NCBI GenBank assembly: GCA_917880885.1
Contig: OU862923.1
Location: 25,745,770-25,809,769, forward strand
Length of the DNA stretch: 64,000 nucleotides
From: Limnephilus marmoratus
Lineage: Eukaryota > Arthropoda > Insecta > Trichoptera > Limnephilidae
Reading direction: 5' to 3'
The notes below the pieces were generated by a model. The model did no database searches, had not been told where the DNA came from, and saw only the letters and a program-made list of their open reading frames with translations. Below are positions 10,086-20,790 of the stretch, one piece after another. The position numbers were made by a program, and so were the translations under genes. Numbering within the stretch: position 1 is the stretch's first letter; each line of letters begins with the position of its first letter.

Positions 10086-10409
10086 AATTTGGGAGGCGGG
10101 TGTGGGTACCGCCCCCTTGGAACTATATATCGGATAACCAACACCTCTGCCATAAGTCAGCGAAAGTGGTTCGCTACGTTTGGTGACTTAGCAGGGATGC
10201 CCGGGTTCATGGGGTGAGGTTTGTCTAGGTCTTGGAGGCGGATGACCAAGACAAACTGGACCCCAGATTCCTTCCCACCCCTTAAACCCTTTTCCTTCCC
10301 AGAACAATCCTCTCCTTCTTTTCCTTAAAAAAAACCCTCCACATAGCATCCCCAAAGATGACATAGGCCCTGAGAGAAATTATTTTCCTCAGGGCCTCCT
10401 GTGTGGAGC
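10086..10409 (+). repeat. S1 repeat, nearly complete
   Basis: Runs from the AATTTGGGAGGCGGG head to the intact CTGTGTGGAG stem end; the middle section is shortened, so only ~320 bp remain. A second copy follows after ~17 bp in the same direction. Confidence 0.8.
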
Positions 10410-10426
10410 ACATATAAAAAAAATAT

Positions 10427-10754
10427 GGGGTAAGGTTTGTTTAGGTATTTGAGGCGGTTGCGTCTGCCCGCTTACTGCGTGGCAGGTCGGATCGGAAGGG
10501 TCTGTTTGATGGAGACTATTTGGCCTCTCCTGCAGGATTCTCTCAAGCCATTCTCTCCGGAGGGTGGGATGAATTCATATGTCCATCACTCCTGGACCCA
10601 TTGACCCCCAGAATCCTAACCACACCTCATTCCTTTTTTCCTTCCCAGAACATCCTCTTCTTCATTGTCTTTAAAAAAAACCTTCCACAGAGCGTCCCCA
10701 AAAATGACGTCGGACCTGAGGGAAATTATTTTCCTCGGGACCTCCTGCGTGGGG
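10427..10754 (+). repeat. S1 repeat, 5'-truncated, tandem
   Basis: Starts inside the family at GGGGTAAGGTTTGTTTAGG and includes the middle section absent from the preceding copy. It ends in CTGCGTGGGG, a mutated outer stem arm. Confidence 0.75.
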
Positions 10755-10917
10755 CTATTGTAAAAATAATGCGGGCAAGGTGTTTTGGTTTCTTTTTCAA
10801 GTACCTACTTAATTTTTGATGCACGATAACATTGATCCTATGCTTGAAAGAAAAGCACTGTACTGTCACCCAGAGAACACACTGTTGGCGATGATAGTAG
10901 ATTAGAGAAAACGCATA

Positions 10918-11144
10918 ATATGAATCAAGGGCGGATCCAGGGGGTGGTCATGGGGGTCATGACCCCCTCCTGGGCTGGGTCCAGGACCTAGGTGAACCAC
11001 TAATTAAAATTGTTAAACATAATGTTTTTATATATTTTTTGTATCTATTATTATCAAAATTGAATTATAACTTCTTTTGACTTGACTACGACTATGTGAC
11101 CCCCCCCCCCTGGCGCCAAAGCTCAATCCGCCCTTGATATGAAT
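10918..11144. mobile_element. hAT-type MITE with perfect 8-bp target duplication
   Basis: The element 10926-11136 (211 bp) has inverted ends CAAGGGCGGAT and ATCCGCCCTTG. It is flanked on both sides by ATATGAAT (10918-10925 and 11137-11144), the 8-bp duplication expected of hAT transposases. The interior has no coding sequence and includes a C-run near the right end. Confidence 0.85.
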
Positions 11145-11624
11145 GTTTGTTTACAAGAGAGTACCTACTAAAGGCAGGAACTCAAAATTCGAAGTGGAAA
11201 TTGTGTTTAATTAAAAGACTACGGGGATTTTAACCTTAATGCGCGAACTCAAAATGAAGCGTATGCTTTGAGATTTTTCTTTTCTTCTGTCACGTTTCAA
11301 AAATTAATTACATATAATATTATGTAGAGACTTAGAAGGTATTAGAAACTAAAAACTGCATACAAATAGGTACTTTTAGCGTAAGGTTAAAAAAACAAAA
11401 AATTCTAAACTTTAGAGACCATACGCAAGGCCATTTGATTTTTTTCAATATTTTTTCGTTGATGAACATGCAAATACACAAAACTATTGAGTCCTATAAT
11501 AGAATTAGATTCTGGAAAAATCGTATTTTTCACCCAGTCATTAGGTACACTTTTTCAAATACAAATCAGTTTTTTAAAAAGTATCTTTGAAGTAAATTAG
11601 GTATCGTACTTTGCAACAATTTTT
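11145..11624. other. AT-rich spacer, nothing recognised
   Basis: No feature recognised in this interval. Confidence 0.45.
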
Positions 11625-11879
11625 GTTGCTATGCCATTTAATAAAGAAATTGTTTCTCCCTGCGTGTCCTTTCCCATTCCCTTCCTCTCCCGCGTCCCCT
11701 TTCCCTCTCGCGATCCCACTCCGCCTCCTCAAATTTCATAATGCCAGAGCACACCATTAGTTTTATACAAACCTTTTCCTGACAATAACGAACACAAAAA
11801 AAAATTACCCAATTTGGTGCAGTAGTTCGGAAGTTATGCGCGTACATACATTTCAGCTATTCATTTTTATTTATATAGA
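11625..11879 (-). mobile_element. Helitron-like element, 3'-truncated
   Basis: Reverse copy of the 8038 family. Its 5' end (A|TC on the minus strand) is at 11879. The 3' CTAG end is missing; similarity stops near TTGCTATGCCATTTAATAAAG. Confidence 0.6.
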
Positions 11880-11984
11880 TATATTGTAAACCTTTGCAAA
11901 TTTTTAAAAATTTTCAAGGTGATTCCTAAGGTGTACGCATGTAAAACCATGTACGACCGTGTTACAAATGTGAACTTCCGAAAA

Positions 11985-12062
11985 TAATGGAAAGGCTAGT
12001 AAACGCGCACGTCCCGATTAGACGAGAGGTTCTGGGTTCGAGTCCCAGTTGCGACCATTATC
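11985..12062 (+). repeat. tRNA-derived SINE head (family S3)
   Basis: AGGTTCTGGGTTCGAGTCCCAG contains a pol III B box (GGTTCGAGTCC), with an upstream A-box-like stretch ending at CGATTAGACGAGAGG. It is followed by GCGACCATTATC and a T-run. A second copy lies at 13762-13842. It does not fold as a full cloverleaf, so it is a SINE or pseudo-tRNA. Confidence 0.55.
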
Positions 12063-12399
12063 TTTTTCTATTTTTCTGTGTCTTGTTCTCTTTCATATTT
12101 TCGTTTAGATTATTATTGGTATATTCGTCTTCAATAATATATTACATTGATAGGAATATCCTTCAAAAGTTATAAAAAGAGATTTTTTCTTATAAAAATT
12201 GAATATTCATTTTGACTTTTATAAAAGTCGATAGTTCCATATAAGAAAAATCGGATATATTTATCCCAGACGCTATCCAGGTTACAAACCAATTCTTAGA
12301 ATGATTTGTTCCAATAAAAAGGGTAGTTGCCCGTAATATGGAAAAAAATAGTGTATAATAGATAATATAATGAAAATTAAATCACTATATATATAATTA
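12063..12399. other. AT-rich spacer, nothing recognised
   Basis: Only AT-rich sequence after the SINE T-run; no feature supported. Confidence 0.4.
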
Positions 12400-12690
12400 T
12401 TAATGTCAACATTTTTTTATTTTTTTTATATGAATACCGCACAAGAGTCCCAACTGCTCCCGTCTGAAGCCAATGAGACTATGGCATCCCCAATCGGGGT
12501 ATGTTGTGAGGCTGAAGGTAGTGGGGAGGGAAAGGAGATATGGAAGAGGAAGGTGGGGAAGTACCTGGCTATTCAGATCTGGTCACCAAACACGGCTAAA
12601 GCCATTTCAAGCAACGTTTCAATTCTAAATGGTGGTCTTCTTACACCAGGGCGATACTGAGAGTATCTTTCACTCTGGAACGTGCTGCAA

Positions 12691-12759
<69 letters not shown>

Positions 12760-12880
12760 TTTAATTAATAAATTGTGAAACAGCACAAATTAATCAAATA
12801 AAATTTATTTGCCACGCCGGGATTCGATCCCGCGACCTTCGGTATGCGAGTCACGATGTTAAATTAACATGTCGTCCTGA
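12400..12880 (-). repeat. tRNA-derived SINE (family S2), reverse copy
   Basis: The minus strand starts with a tRNA-like head at about 12815-12880: GACTCGCATACCGAAGG then GGGATCGAATCCC, a B box. The body runs through CTGGTGTAAGAAGACCACC and GTTTGGTGACCAGATCTGAA, and ends in GTGCGGTATTCATA followed by an A-rich tail. An (AT)n tract of ~65 bp (about 12694-12756) has grown inside it. It stands head-to-head with the next copy. Confidence 0.7.
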
Positions 12881-12896
12881 TGAAGATAACGACGAC

Positions 12897-13292
12897 CTCC
12901 GTAGTCCAGTGGCTAAGACTCTTGACTCACATTCCGTAGGTCGCGGGTTCGAACCCGGCATGCGCAAATAAATTTTATTTGATTAATTTGTGTTATTTCA
13001 CAATTAATTCATTTAAAATAATATATAGTATATTTGCGGCATGTTCCAGAGTGGAAGATACTATTAGTATCGCCCTGGTGTAAGACCACCATTCAGAATT
13101 GAATCGTTGCTTGAAAATGGCTTTAGCCGTGTTTAGTGACAAGATCTGAATAGCCAGGTACTTCCCAACCTTCCTCTTCCCCACCTCCTTCCCCTCCCCA
13201 CTACCTTCAGCCTCACAACATACCCCAATTGGGGATGCCATAGTCTCACTGGCTCAGTTGAGATTCTTGTGCGGTATTCACTGTAAAAAAGA
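12897..13292 (+). repeat. tRNA-derived SINE (family S2), forward copy
   Basis: The head has an A-box-like TAGTCCAGTGG and a B box GGTTCGAACCC at 12901-12966. The body includes AGAGTGGAAGATACTAT, TCGCCCTGGTGTAAGACC and CCCCAATTGGGGATGCC, and ends GTGCGGTATTCACTG with an A-rich tail. Pol III transcription from the internal promoter is expected of the family. Long antisense frames here are not genes. Confidence 0.75.
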
Positions 13293-13370
13293 AAACGTTG
13301 TTATTGAAACATGTTGACATTGATAATTATATAGTGGTTTCAACAAAGTGATTTGATTTTCATTATATTA

Positions 13371-13669
13371 CTAGCTTTTTCCCGCGGCTTCGCTCGCATG
13401 GTGTAAGGGGGGTTCCCACTCCGCCTGCTCCACCCCCCCCCCCTGCCCCATCTCTCCCTCCCTCCTGCTTTCCATACATTCAGTTTTCAAACCTCGCGTG
13501 CCACCAATAGCAATTTTTTTATACAAATTTCATAATGCCAGAGCTCACCGAAAGTTTTATAAAATCCTTGTCCTGACAATGACGAACACACAAAAAAAGA
13601 ATTATCCAATTTGGTGCAGTCGTCCGAAAGTTATGCGCTTAGCAACACATTCAGCTATTATATATAAGA
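13371..13669 (-). mobile_element. Helitron-like element, complete ends
   Basis: On the minus strand it begins A|TCTTATATATAATAGC and ends GCCGCGGGAAAAAGCTAG|T. The interior carries the TTCGTCATTGTCAGGACAAG and GGTGGCACGCGAGG blocks of the 8038 family. Confidence 0.65.
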
Positions 13670-13761
13670 TAAAGATGCCACAAAGTATGTTTACTAAGTT
13701 TGAAGATAAAATATAATAGATAGTATGGTTATTTCTAAAAATTTTAAAGTTTGACCGAAGG

Positions 13762-13842
13762 TGGCAATGGCGGAATTTGTAATCGCGCACGTCCCGGTTA
13801 GACGAGAGGTTCTGGATTCGAGTCCCAGTTGCGACCATTATC
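13762..13842 (+). repeat. tRNA-derived SINE head (family S3)
   Basis: Second S3 copy with GGTTAGACGAGAGG, the B box GATTCGAGTCC and the GCGACCATTATC 3' end. Confidence 0.55.
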
Positions 13843-14441
13843 TTTGTCTTGTTCGCTTTCATATTTTCGTTTAGATTATTATTGTTATCTTGTTCTTCAA
13901 TGATGATAGAAAACAGATTACTTTGTATAACACCACCAAATAATCAATACCATTTCCGCTGTCAAAACTGCGCTCCATCATTGTTTCAATTTTTTATCTT
14001 GATTTTATTGTCAAATATAAAAATCCATTTCGCTGAAAATGAACGATGGCAATTCACGGAGTTTGAATCGGCTCTTCAATTAGATTTGCAGAACTGGCAT
14101 TGAAGCTTCATACATTCACAAATAGCGTTTCACAGACTCGCAGGTAACTAATTCAATAAAAAATACCCTGTCTGCAACACTTGCCAATTCAGATTTAATT
14201 ATACGTTCGTTCGTTAAAATTTATTTATTTAAACTTGAAACAATATATCGAACGTTATTAATACCGTAGGGTTTGCGTGGTTTAATTTCAGAACTCGGTT
14301 TCGATTGCATGTCTGACGCCACGCCTTACATGCCGTGCCACAAATAACATCTGTGTACGTGGATTTTCAGACAAAGCTACCGTTGTAGTTCGGTTTCTAA
14401 TTCAAGAATTCGTCACAAGATGTCGCCACTTTCGTCGCCAA
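13843..14441. other. Spacer, nothing recognised
   Basis: No supported feature. Confidence 0.4.
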
Positions 14442-14735
14442 GGGGCCATCCATAAATTACGGAACACGAATTTCATGATTTTTGACCCCCCCCCCCGTCC
14501 CTGTCACACATCGTCGCATTTGTGAGACCCCCTCCCCCCTAGTGTGACGTCACATATTTTGCAATTTTACATCTGAAAAGTTTTGCGTTTTAATAATTTA
14601 AATTTTTACGAGTGACGTCACAGAGCTTATGACCCCCCCCCCCCCCCCCCCATACCCCTTGTCACATAATGTCATACTTCTCTACACCCCCCCCCCCCCC
14701 CCCCTTAAGGTGTGACGTAATTTATGGATGGCCCC
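14442..14735. mobile_element. MITE with 20-bp inverted ends
   Basis: The left end GGGGCCATCCATAAATTACG is repeated exactly in inverse at the right end (14716-14735). The inside has several C-runs of 10-19 bases and GTGACGTCACA palindromes. No convincing target duplication is visible. A related, rearranged copy is at 62575-63088. The element has no coding sequence. Confidence 0.75.
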
Positions 14736-14764
14736 GAAGACGCATAGGGACGTGTCCTTCCTAG

Positions 14765-15225
14765 TAGCCCAGTCAATAAACGCATTGAACTGGAACAAAT
14801 TAAGGGAAAGCTGATTTTTTGCATGTGGATAGTACTTCTTACAGGGAGTATTTTCACAAAAGTCCCCACTCCTCCCCCGCTTGCTTTCCCCCCTGCCCCC
14901 CTCCAAACTTTGAAATTGTAGAGTTCCACAAAATCCATCATATCTCCTAAACTATACAATATATCTGAAAAAAATAAAACTATTATATTTCTTAAAAAGC
15001 TGTCTACAAAAAAGATTGAATATATTTTTTTGTTATCTACTACGGTTTGGCAAATAATAATGACATTGTCGCCAAAAAAAAATTTTTTTTCGTAAAATTT
15101 TGATTTAAAGGTGAATATTTTTTTTGTCTGAGGAAACACGCAAAAATGTTTCAAACAAACTATTTGCCAAATTTAATAAGCTTTAAAACGATATGTAACA
15201 TTGCTTACTTTTATCCTTAATACTG
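14765..15225. repeat. Left terminal inverted repeat of long-TIR transposon
   Basis: Partner of 17985-18458. Estimated roughly 75-80 percent identical by eye with small indels; includes A/T homopolymers and CACTCCTCCCCCGCTTGCTT. Confidence 0.75.
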
Positions 15226-15539
15226 GTCAAAATCCGACTCAATTGCAGGGCGGCACGGCGCCGCGGCGTGCGGGCAACCTAGTCAGCTGTGGTTGCAGTT
15301 GACCGATTTGTGCTTAGATAGCACTATTAATAGTTTTAAATTGAAACATCGAGTACTTTTTAATTTATTTACCATACATAAATACTTTTAACACTTAATA
15401 GTATTTGCAATAAAAGTACGAAAAAAATTCCAATAAGTACAAAATTATATAACTTTTCGTAGGTATTAAGGGATTACAGAATATTATTATTAACTGGGCA
15501 TCACAGTCATTTTCAGATGTGTTACTGAAGGATAGACCT

Positions 15540-17480
15540 GCCCTCCGACAGCTGCACGACTTTCCGCACGAGGTTTTACAGTTACAAGAATCAATTAGAA
15601 GTTCATTTGGATACGCGGGACATGTCATTTGTATGTGTTAACTTATATTCTCTTCTTTGCCATCCCCATTCATTAGATGGTAATTCATTTCCCGGCCATG
15701 TTTGAACTAGGAGGTATGTCCTCAGGATACTGGCGGGCCGCGTTCTTTACAGTTACAAAGTTTTCCATAAATCTTCTAGCCCACTTCCTTCCATGATGCG
15801 GCCAATAAATCCTAAATATTACATTAACAAATGAAAACCTTCTAGTCGTAAAATAATTTTTGAAATTTCCGATGATCCGTCAGCCCCCGGTACCATTTCA
15901 ATAGCTCTGAGAAAAAGCAGGTTGGTCGAAAATTACAATGCATGTTTTATTGTTCTTTTTACACTGTTCTGTTGGGAGACATAGTGCAGTGTACACTGAG
16001 GATGGATTATTGGAATCAATATCAATAAATGGAACAGCCATTACTTAACTGGTTCCATAATCCACAGAATCGTTCGTAGCGACATATATAAACCCGTTCC
16101 AGTCAACTTTTGAATGCATGCCACTTAACCACCCTTGCGTGCCCCTCAGCGCCCTTGAGGTGATTTTTCACGAAAATGGTGCTTTATAAATCAGCCAAAT
16201 ATTATTAATTGGTTAGAGATACAAAATATAATGAATCGGCATGCTCTTTTCTAGAAGATGTACATTCACTGATATTTTTTATGGTTACATATTTCAAGCT
16301 GCTCTTTTTTCTCTTCGCGTAGCAACGTTGAGGGATGTTTTCTTTTTTCCCAAAATTTCCACACTGAAGACGAGGTTCATCTAGAGTTGTTGTCATATTA
16401 GAGGACAGAGTGATACACTTGATTCCTCCCATGGCGTGAAATGTATTTAGGCCATCAAATCTTTTTATATTAACGTCGGAATTGTCAAACGATGTGTCAT
16501 CTTCGATTATAGGAGGCCCAGCTTATTAGAGATGTCTGGTATGTCACCTTCATGATAAGACGTTTAGATATAAAATGTATAGATCCGTACATTCATTGTA
16601 TATACACAAACTTGTCTGTATTGATGACAAAAAAGACCTAGGCCTTTGCAGATGCTATTATGGCGTGGTTAATTATTAAACGTCTTCTCGTAATATCAGT
16701 TCCATTATCATACAACCTCTTCTTTCTTACAGTTGACGTGAACGGATTCAGAGTTTCAGGAACTAAATCATAACCCCCACCAGTGATTTCCGGAATATCA
16801 GGATAGCTTTCACAATCACATTGCATTTTTTTAATATCTTCTCTGATTCTTTCTGCGACAGCAAACGTTAAACATTCCAGATTTGCTTTCATTTCTTTGT
16901 TTCTGCACCAGTCATCTAGTATCTTAAAACTTGAGTGAGACATTCATCTGGCAGTTTTTCTGCCAAAAATATATGTATACATCCGATCTTGAAAATTGTC
17001 GTTATTTGTTTTTTTCAGAAATGTATCTGAGTATCAGTGCTACAAATATCTATTACTATTTCCCTTAATTTCTCTAAAGTAAACTGAAATTCATCAGTAT
17101 TTTCTAAGAAATTACAGAGTTTAAGCTTTTTTGGCTGAATTATCGTCTTTAGATCTTCCTACAAACTTACTTTTTGAGTTAGTTTACTTTTACAGAACTT
17201 CTTGAAACAACTGTTATGATAGCGAGCTTCTGCGGCGACCAAATTAAACACACTTAACAGTTTAGATTTTTACCTTTGCACCCCATTTATCATCTTTTGT
17301 ATTGCAAGCATTCATCAATGCTTCACTTATTTCCATTGTTAACACCAAACGCATTTGCTCGCGATATTTATGAGGTAGTGTATATGTATTTTGTCTCAAA
17401 TAATACAGTTCTCCGTCAAAATAAATATATTTTCTAAATGCCTTAGGAATCGCTGAGGTGTACTGGTCGATGAGCTACAA
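15540..17480 (-). pseudogene. Decayed transposase-like gene of an unassigned repetitive family
   Basis: Reading the minus strand from 17480 down, broken frames give one protein in order. An N-terminal part has FRKYIYFDGELYYLRQ; then VAAEARYHNSCFKKFC (~17230); a segment of 101 residues (16943-16638) with ITGGGYDLVPETLNPF; GLNTFHAMGGIKCIT (~16435) after an Asp-rich DNSDVNI; VDWNGFIYVA; FIDIDSNNPSSVY; CIVIFDQPAFS (~15930); IGRIMEGSGLEDLWKTL (~15785); and a Cys-rich tail CNCKTSCGKSCSCRRAGL (15541-15590). I recognise this layout from uncharacterised, repeated arthropod proteins but know no accepted name. Asp in the FDG/DVNI block, Asp in FDQP and Glu in GSGLED, ~48 residues apart for the last two, could be a DDE catalytic triad; that is inference. 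Stops and frameshifts throughout mean it is dead. Confidence 0.6.
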
Positions 17481-17984
17481 TTAATATTTGTAAAAGCCTT
17501 AATACTGCTAGCCCTAGAATATTTTTTCTACAATCTATGTATGTGCACGGTTACGCTATCCAAACTAGTTAATTTAACGTGATTATTGTCATTGTTTTCA
17601 ATACCTACTAGCGTTAATTTGCATTTATAACCATTTCGTTACTATAACAAAATTTCCTGCAAGGTCAGTTTACATAAAATACACAATAGGTTCTCTGCAG
17701 TTTGTTAATTTCTTGTTAATTAATTGTTTCTCAATATTTTTACCCGATGTGGGTGGTAAAATGCACAAAAAACTTGAAAGCTTGGCACAATAACATCAAA
17801 ATATAACGCACAAAACCCACACACCTTAATCTCAAGACAAGGGAGATGAAACCGATTATTTTTCTTCAATTTTTTCATTTGTTTCAACTTAATAAAATAA
17901 CAAGTAGCGACGCGACAAGATCGTCAAACATAACACGTCGCTCCGTGTTACGACCAGCGCGCGTACTAAATTAAGCGCTTATCC

Positions 17985-18458
17985 ACATAGAAATTAAGTA
18001 TGTAAGTAAACACTGTTATACACGCTTTTAAAGCTTATTAAATTTGGTAAATGATTTGTTTGAAATATTTTTTCATATTCTCTCGGACAAAAAAAATATT
18101 CAACTTCAAAAAAATATTTTGCAAAAAAAAATATTTTTTTAACAACAATCTCATTATTATTGGCCAAACTAACACAGATAATAAAAAAATTACAGAACAT
18201 AATTTTTAGGCAATTTTATAAAAAGCTAGGTGATAAAATTTTTTTTATGATATATGTTTTGGTTTATGAGATATAATCGCTTTAGTAGAAGCCCACATTT
18301 TAATGTTTGGGAGGGCACAGGGGAGGAAGCAAGCGGGGGAGGAGTGGGGACTTTTGTGAAAATACTCTCTAGGGTACGTACTACTTACTTGCAAAAATTC
18401 AGCTTTCCCTTAATTTGTTCCAGTTAGGGCCTGTTTTTTGTCTAGATTGACTGGGCTA
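17985..18458. repeat. Right terminal inverted repeat of long-TIR transposon
   Basis: Inverse partner of 14765-15225, ending ATTGACTGGGCTA. Confidence 0.75.
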
Positions 18459-18769
18459 TAGGTAAAAGTTCTACAAATTTGTGAACCTGGAGTATCTCCC
18501 GGATTTAGAAAGATTGACAGTAATACTCATTTGTATCAAGCGGCTGTATATTACATATGACGTCATCACCCGACCCGGTTACTTTGTCACGGTGACTAGC
18601 CATCACTGGTTGACACGTTGACAGTGAATTCGAGGAACGGGCTAATTTTGTAACCAGTTCCTATTGGACTTATAAAATGATCACCAACACTAACTGGGCG
18701 AAGTCGAATGCCCGCAGGGCCCAGCAGTAAAAATCTGCGGAGCGGTTTTTAACCGCTAGTTTTTATTAA

Positions 18770-18985
18770 TGTCCTTTCAAACTAATGATCACGTTGTATC
18801 CACATGGGTGTGCAGAGAAAACAGGTCCAACACAATTTTGTCTTGGCACACGCTCCTTGCTTCATTCACATTCGCATATCGTGTCATACATATTCTTCAG
18901 TTATTCTGGTTCTTGATATAGCCTGACTCAATTAACTGGATCGTTACATGTCATCCTCCGGCGTCCCCGAATTCACTTTTCTTTG
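18770..18985 (-). pseudogene. Non-LTR reverse transcriptase tail fragment
   Basis: The minus strand carries a diverged copy of the tail seen repeatedly at 31.4-32.8 kb: a CGGGGACGCC (GRP-like) block followed by the region matching NVSEAKSVCQDRVVW and the VLSAYPCG end. Several substitutions destroy the frame. Confidence 0.55.
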
Positions 18986-19049
18986 TTAACCCTCCGTCAG
19001 GCACAATGCAAATCCTAACACGATCGGGCGCAATTCATCTGTGAGATTA

Positions 19050-19198
19050 TCTTTCTAATACTATAAAGAGGAAAGATTTGATTGTTTGTTTGCATTGAAT
19101 AGGCTTCGTAACTACTGAACCGATTTGAAAAATTCTTTCACCAATAGAAAGCTACATTATCAGCGATTAACATAGGATATATATATATATATATACAT
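19050..19198 (+). mobile_element. Helitron-like head fragment
   Basis: Starts A|TCTTTCTAATACTATAAAG, followed by AACTACTGAACCGATTTG and AAATTCTTTCACCAATAG, a widespread insect Helitron-like head. It breaks off in a short (AT)n tract at about 19178. Confidence 0.5.
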
Positions 19199-19486
19199 GA
19201 GCTCCACAAAGGAGGCCCTGAGGAAAATAATTTTCCTCAGGGCCTATGTCATCTTTGGGGATGCTGTGTGGAGGGTTTTTTTAAGGAAAGGAAGGAGAGG
19301 AGAGTTCTGGGAAGGAAAAGGGTTTAAGGGGTGGTTAGGAATCTGGGGTTCAGTATGTCCTGGTCATCCGCCTCCAAGACCTAGACAAACCTCACCCCAT
19401 GAACCCGGGCACCCCTGCTAAATCACCAAACGTAGCGAACCACTTGGGGTGATCTATGGCAGAGGTGTTGGTTATCCAATAAAGGT
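19199..19486 (-). repeat. S1 repeat, 5' end truncated
   Basis: Reverse copy. The 3' inner palindrome is nearly perfect here (AGGCCCTGAGGAAAAT against ATTTTCCTCAGGGCCT). The outer arm is CTCCACAAAG. It is joined to a Helitron-like 3' half at 19487. Confidence 0.75.
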
Positions 19487-19713
19487 AAGCTCTGGCGTAA
19501 TGAAATTTGTGTAAATGAAAATGTGTGTATTTCATATATTTTAGCGGCAGGAAGGAAAGGCAGGGGGAAGGTGGAGTTTGCGGTGAGGGAAAACACGAGG
19601 GAGGGGGAAGGTGGGGAAGGTGGAAGGGAACGGGGATGCACGGGAAAGGACATGTAGGGAGAATCAATTTATTTCTTTGAATGGCGTAGAAACGCATGCC
19701 GGGTACCAGCTAG
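19487..19713 (+). mobile_element. Helitron-like 3' half
   Basis: GTAAGCTCTGGCGTAATGAA leads into a G-rich tract and the GCATGCCGGGTACCAGCTAG|T end. The 5' half is missing, replaced by the S1 copy. Confidence 0.55.
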
Positions 19714-20085
19714 TATCATAGAAAAACAGATCAAAATGGATATTTCCCTAAGTTTTTTCGAGATGAACGGAAACTGGCCCTTTTTGAGTGGTGGGGAAGG
19801 AGGAAAAGTCAGAAGGCCACGTCCCTAGATCGACAATATTTACAATTTTTGCAAACAAATAAACAGATCACATCATCTCACAGATTAGTTGGCTTTACAT
19901 GCTCAAACCACATGAGGGTCCCTAATTTATTATACGTTGCATTCGTTTGGGATCTCCTACATTATTAATAGAGATCTACGAATATTATAAAGATATTTCA
20001 CCCATACAGCTGTCGGTAAACCGTGATTTTTTTAATTACATTTTTCAATACTTCATCTATAGAATAATGATTTTGTTTACATTAG
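19714..20085. other. Spacer, nothing recognised
   Basis: No supported feature. Confidence 0.4.
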
Positions 20086-20250
20086 CTCCACACAAGAGAT
20101 CCTGAGGAAAATAATTTCCCTAAATCATCTTATGATATATCCACCTGAAGGATGGATTCATGCGTCCGTCACTCCTGGACACACTGATCCCCAGATTCCT
20201 TCGCACCCCACATACCTATTTCCTTCCCAGAACTTCCTCTCCTCATAAAG
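20086..20250. repeat. S1 mosaic fragment
   Basis: Begins as a reverse S1 3' end (CTCCACACAAGAGATCCTGAGG) and switches near 20140 to forward S1 sequence (GTCACTCCTGGACACACTGA through CCCAGAACTTCCTCTCC). This indicates an internal inversion or recombination of two copies. Confidence 0.6.
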
Positions 20251-20699
20251 GCATACATTTTAATTATTTTATAATTAAATTTTAGAATTGAATATAAAAC
20301 GTGGTGTTTTCTCTTTCTAACATCATTTGGGTCATATTTCTCACCATGATAGTAAGGGAGACAACGATTTCTATGAGACCTACATGAGTTATTTCTAAAA
20401 GCGAACAAATTAGTCCGAGGTGTTAGATAATTGCTGAACTGTCTATAAGTGACATTTAAAATTCGATGGTCAATGCAGAAACGTTAAAAAGTTGAGTCGC
20501 TCTTCTTTGGCGCGTTCTGATAGGCGTCCTCATAGAAGTCCTCGTCTTAGTAGCATAAAAAATTAGAGAGTGTAATTCACACGTGATAGAAGTGAAACTA
20601 GAAAGACGCTAGATGTCGCTTTCTTTTGTGTGTTTATTTAAAATGGTTTGAAGATTGGATATTGATTTACAAAAAACAAAAATGTTTTTTTTTTTGAAT

Positions 20700-20790
20700 T
20701 CGTAGGATCAAACCTCCATCCTCTGGATTTCTCTGGCCGCTGAGATTTGCGACGCACTATACCGTTGCGCTATGAGACGCGCTCGGCGAG
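20700..20790 (-). repeat. tRNA-like sequence (SINE or tRNA pseudogene)
   Basis: The minus strand reads TAGCGCAACGGTATAGTGC, a good A box/D arm, then about 40 bases later GGAGGTTTGATCCTAC, a B box. The anticodon arm is irregular and the acceptor ends do not pair well, so a working tRNA is unlikely. Confidence 0.4.

Larger units (their letters stand above)
14765..18458 (-). mobile_element. DNA transposon with ~460-bp terminal inverted repeats
   Basis: A 3.7-kb unit with ends TAGCCCAGTCAAT and ATTGACTGGGCTA, flanked on both sides by TAG (14762-14764 and 18459-18461), a possible 3-bp target duplication. The left repeat (14765 to ~15225) aligns in inverse with the right one (~17985 to 18458) over shared blocks AACTGGAACAAATTAAGGGA, GTATTTTCACAAAAGTCCCC and CCAAATTTAATAAGCTTTAA, with clear divergence between the arms. 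Between them lies a decayed minus-strand gene (15540-17480). The superfamily is not assigned; long arms plus this gene family do not match a type I can name with confidence. Confidence 0.75.

Noticed and set aside
14436..14740. Target-site duplication for the MITE at 14442
   Set aside because: Flanks GTCGCCAA and GAAGACGC do not match at any expected length.
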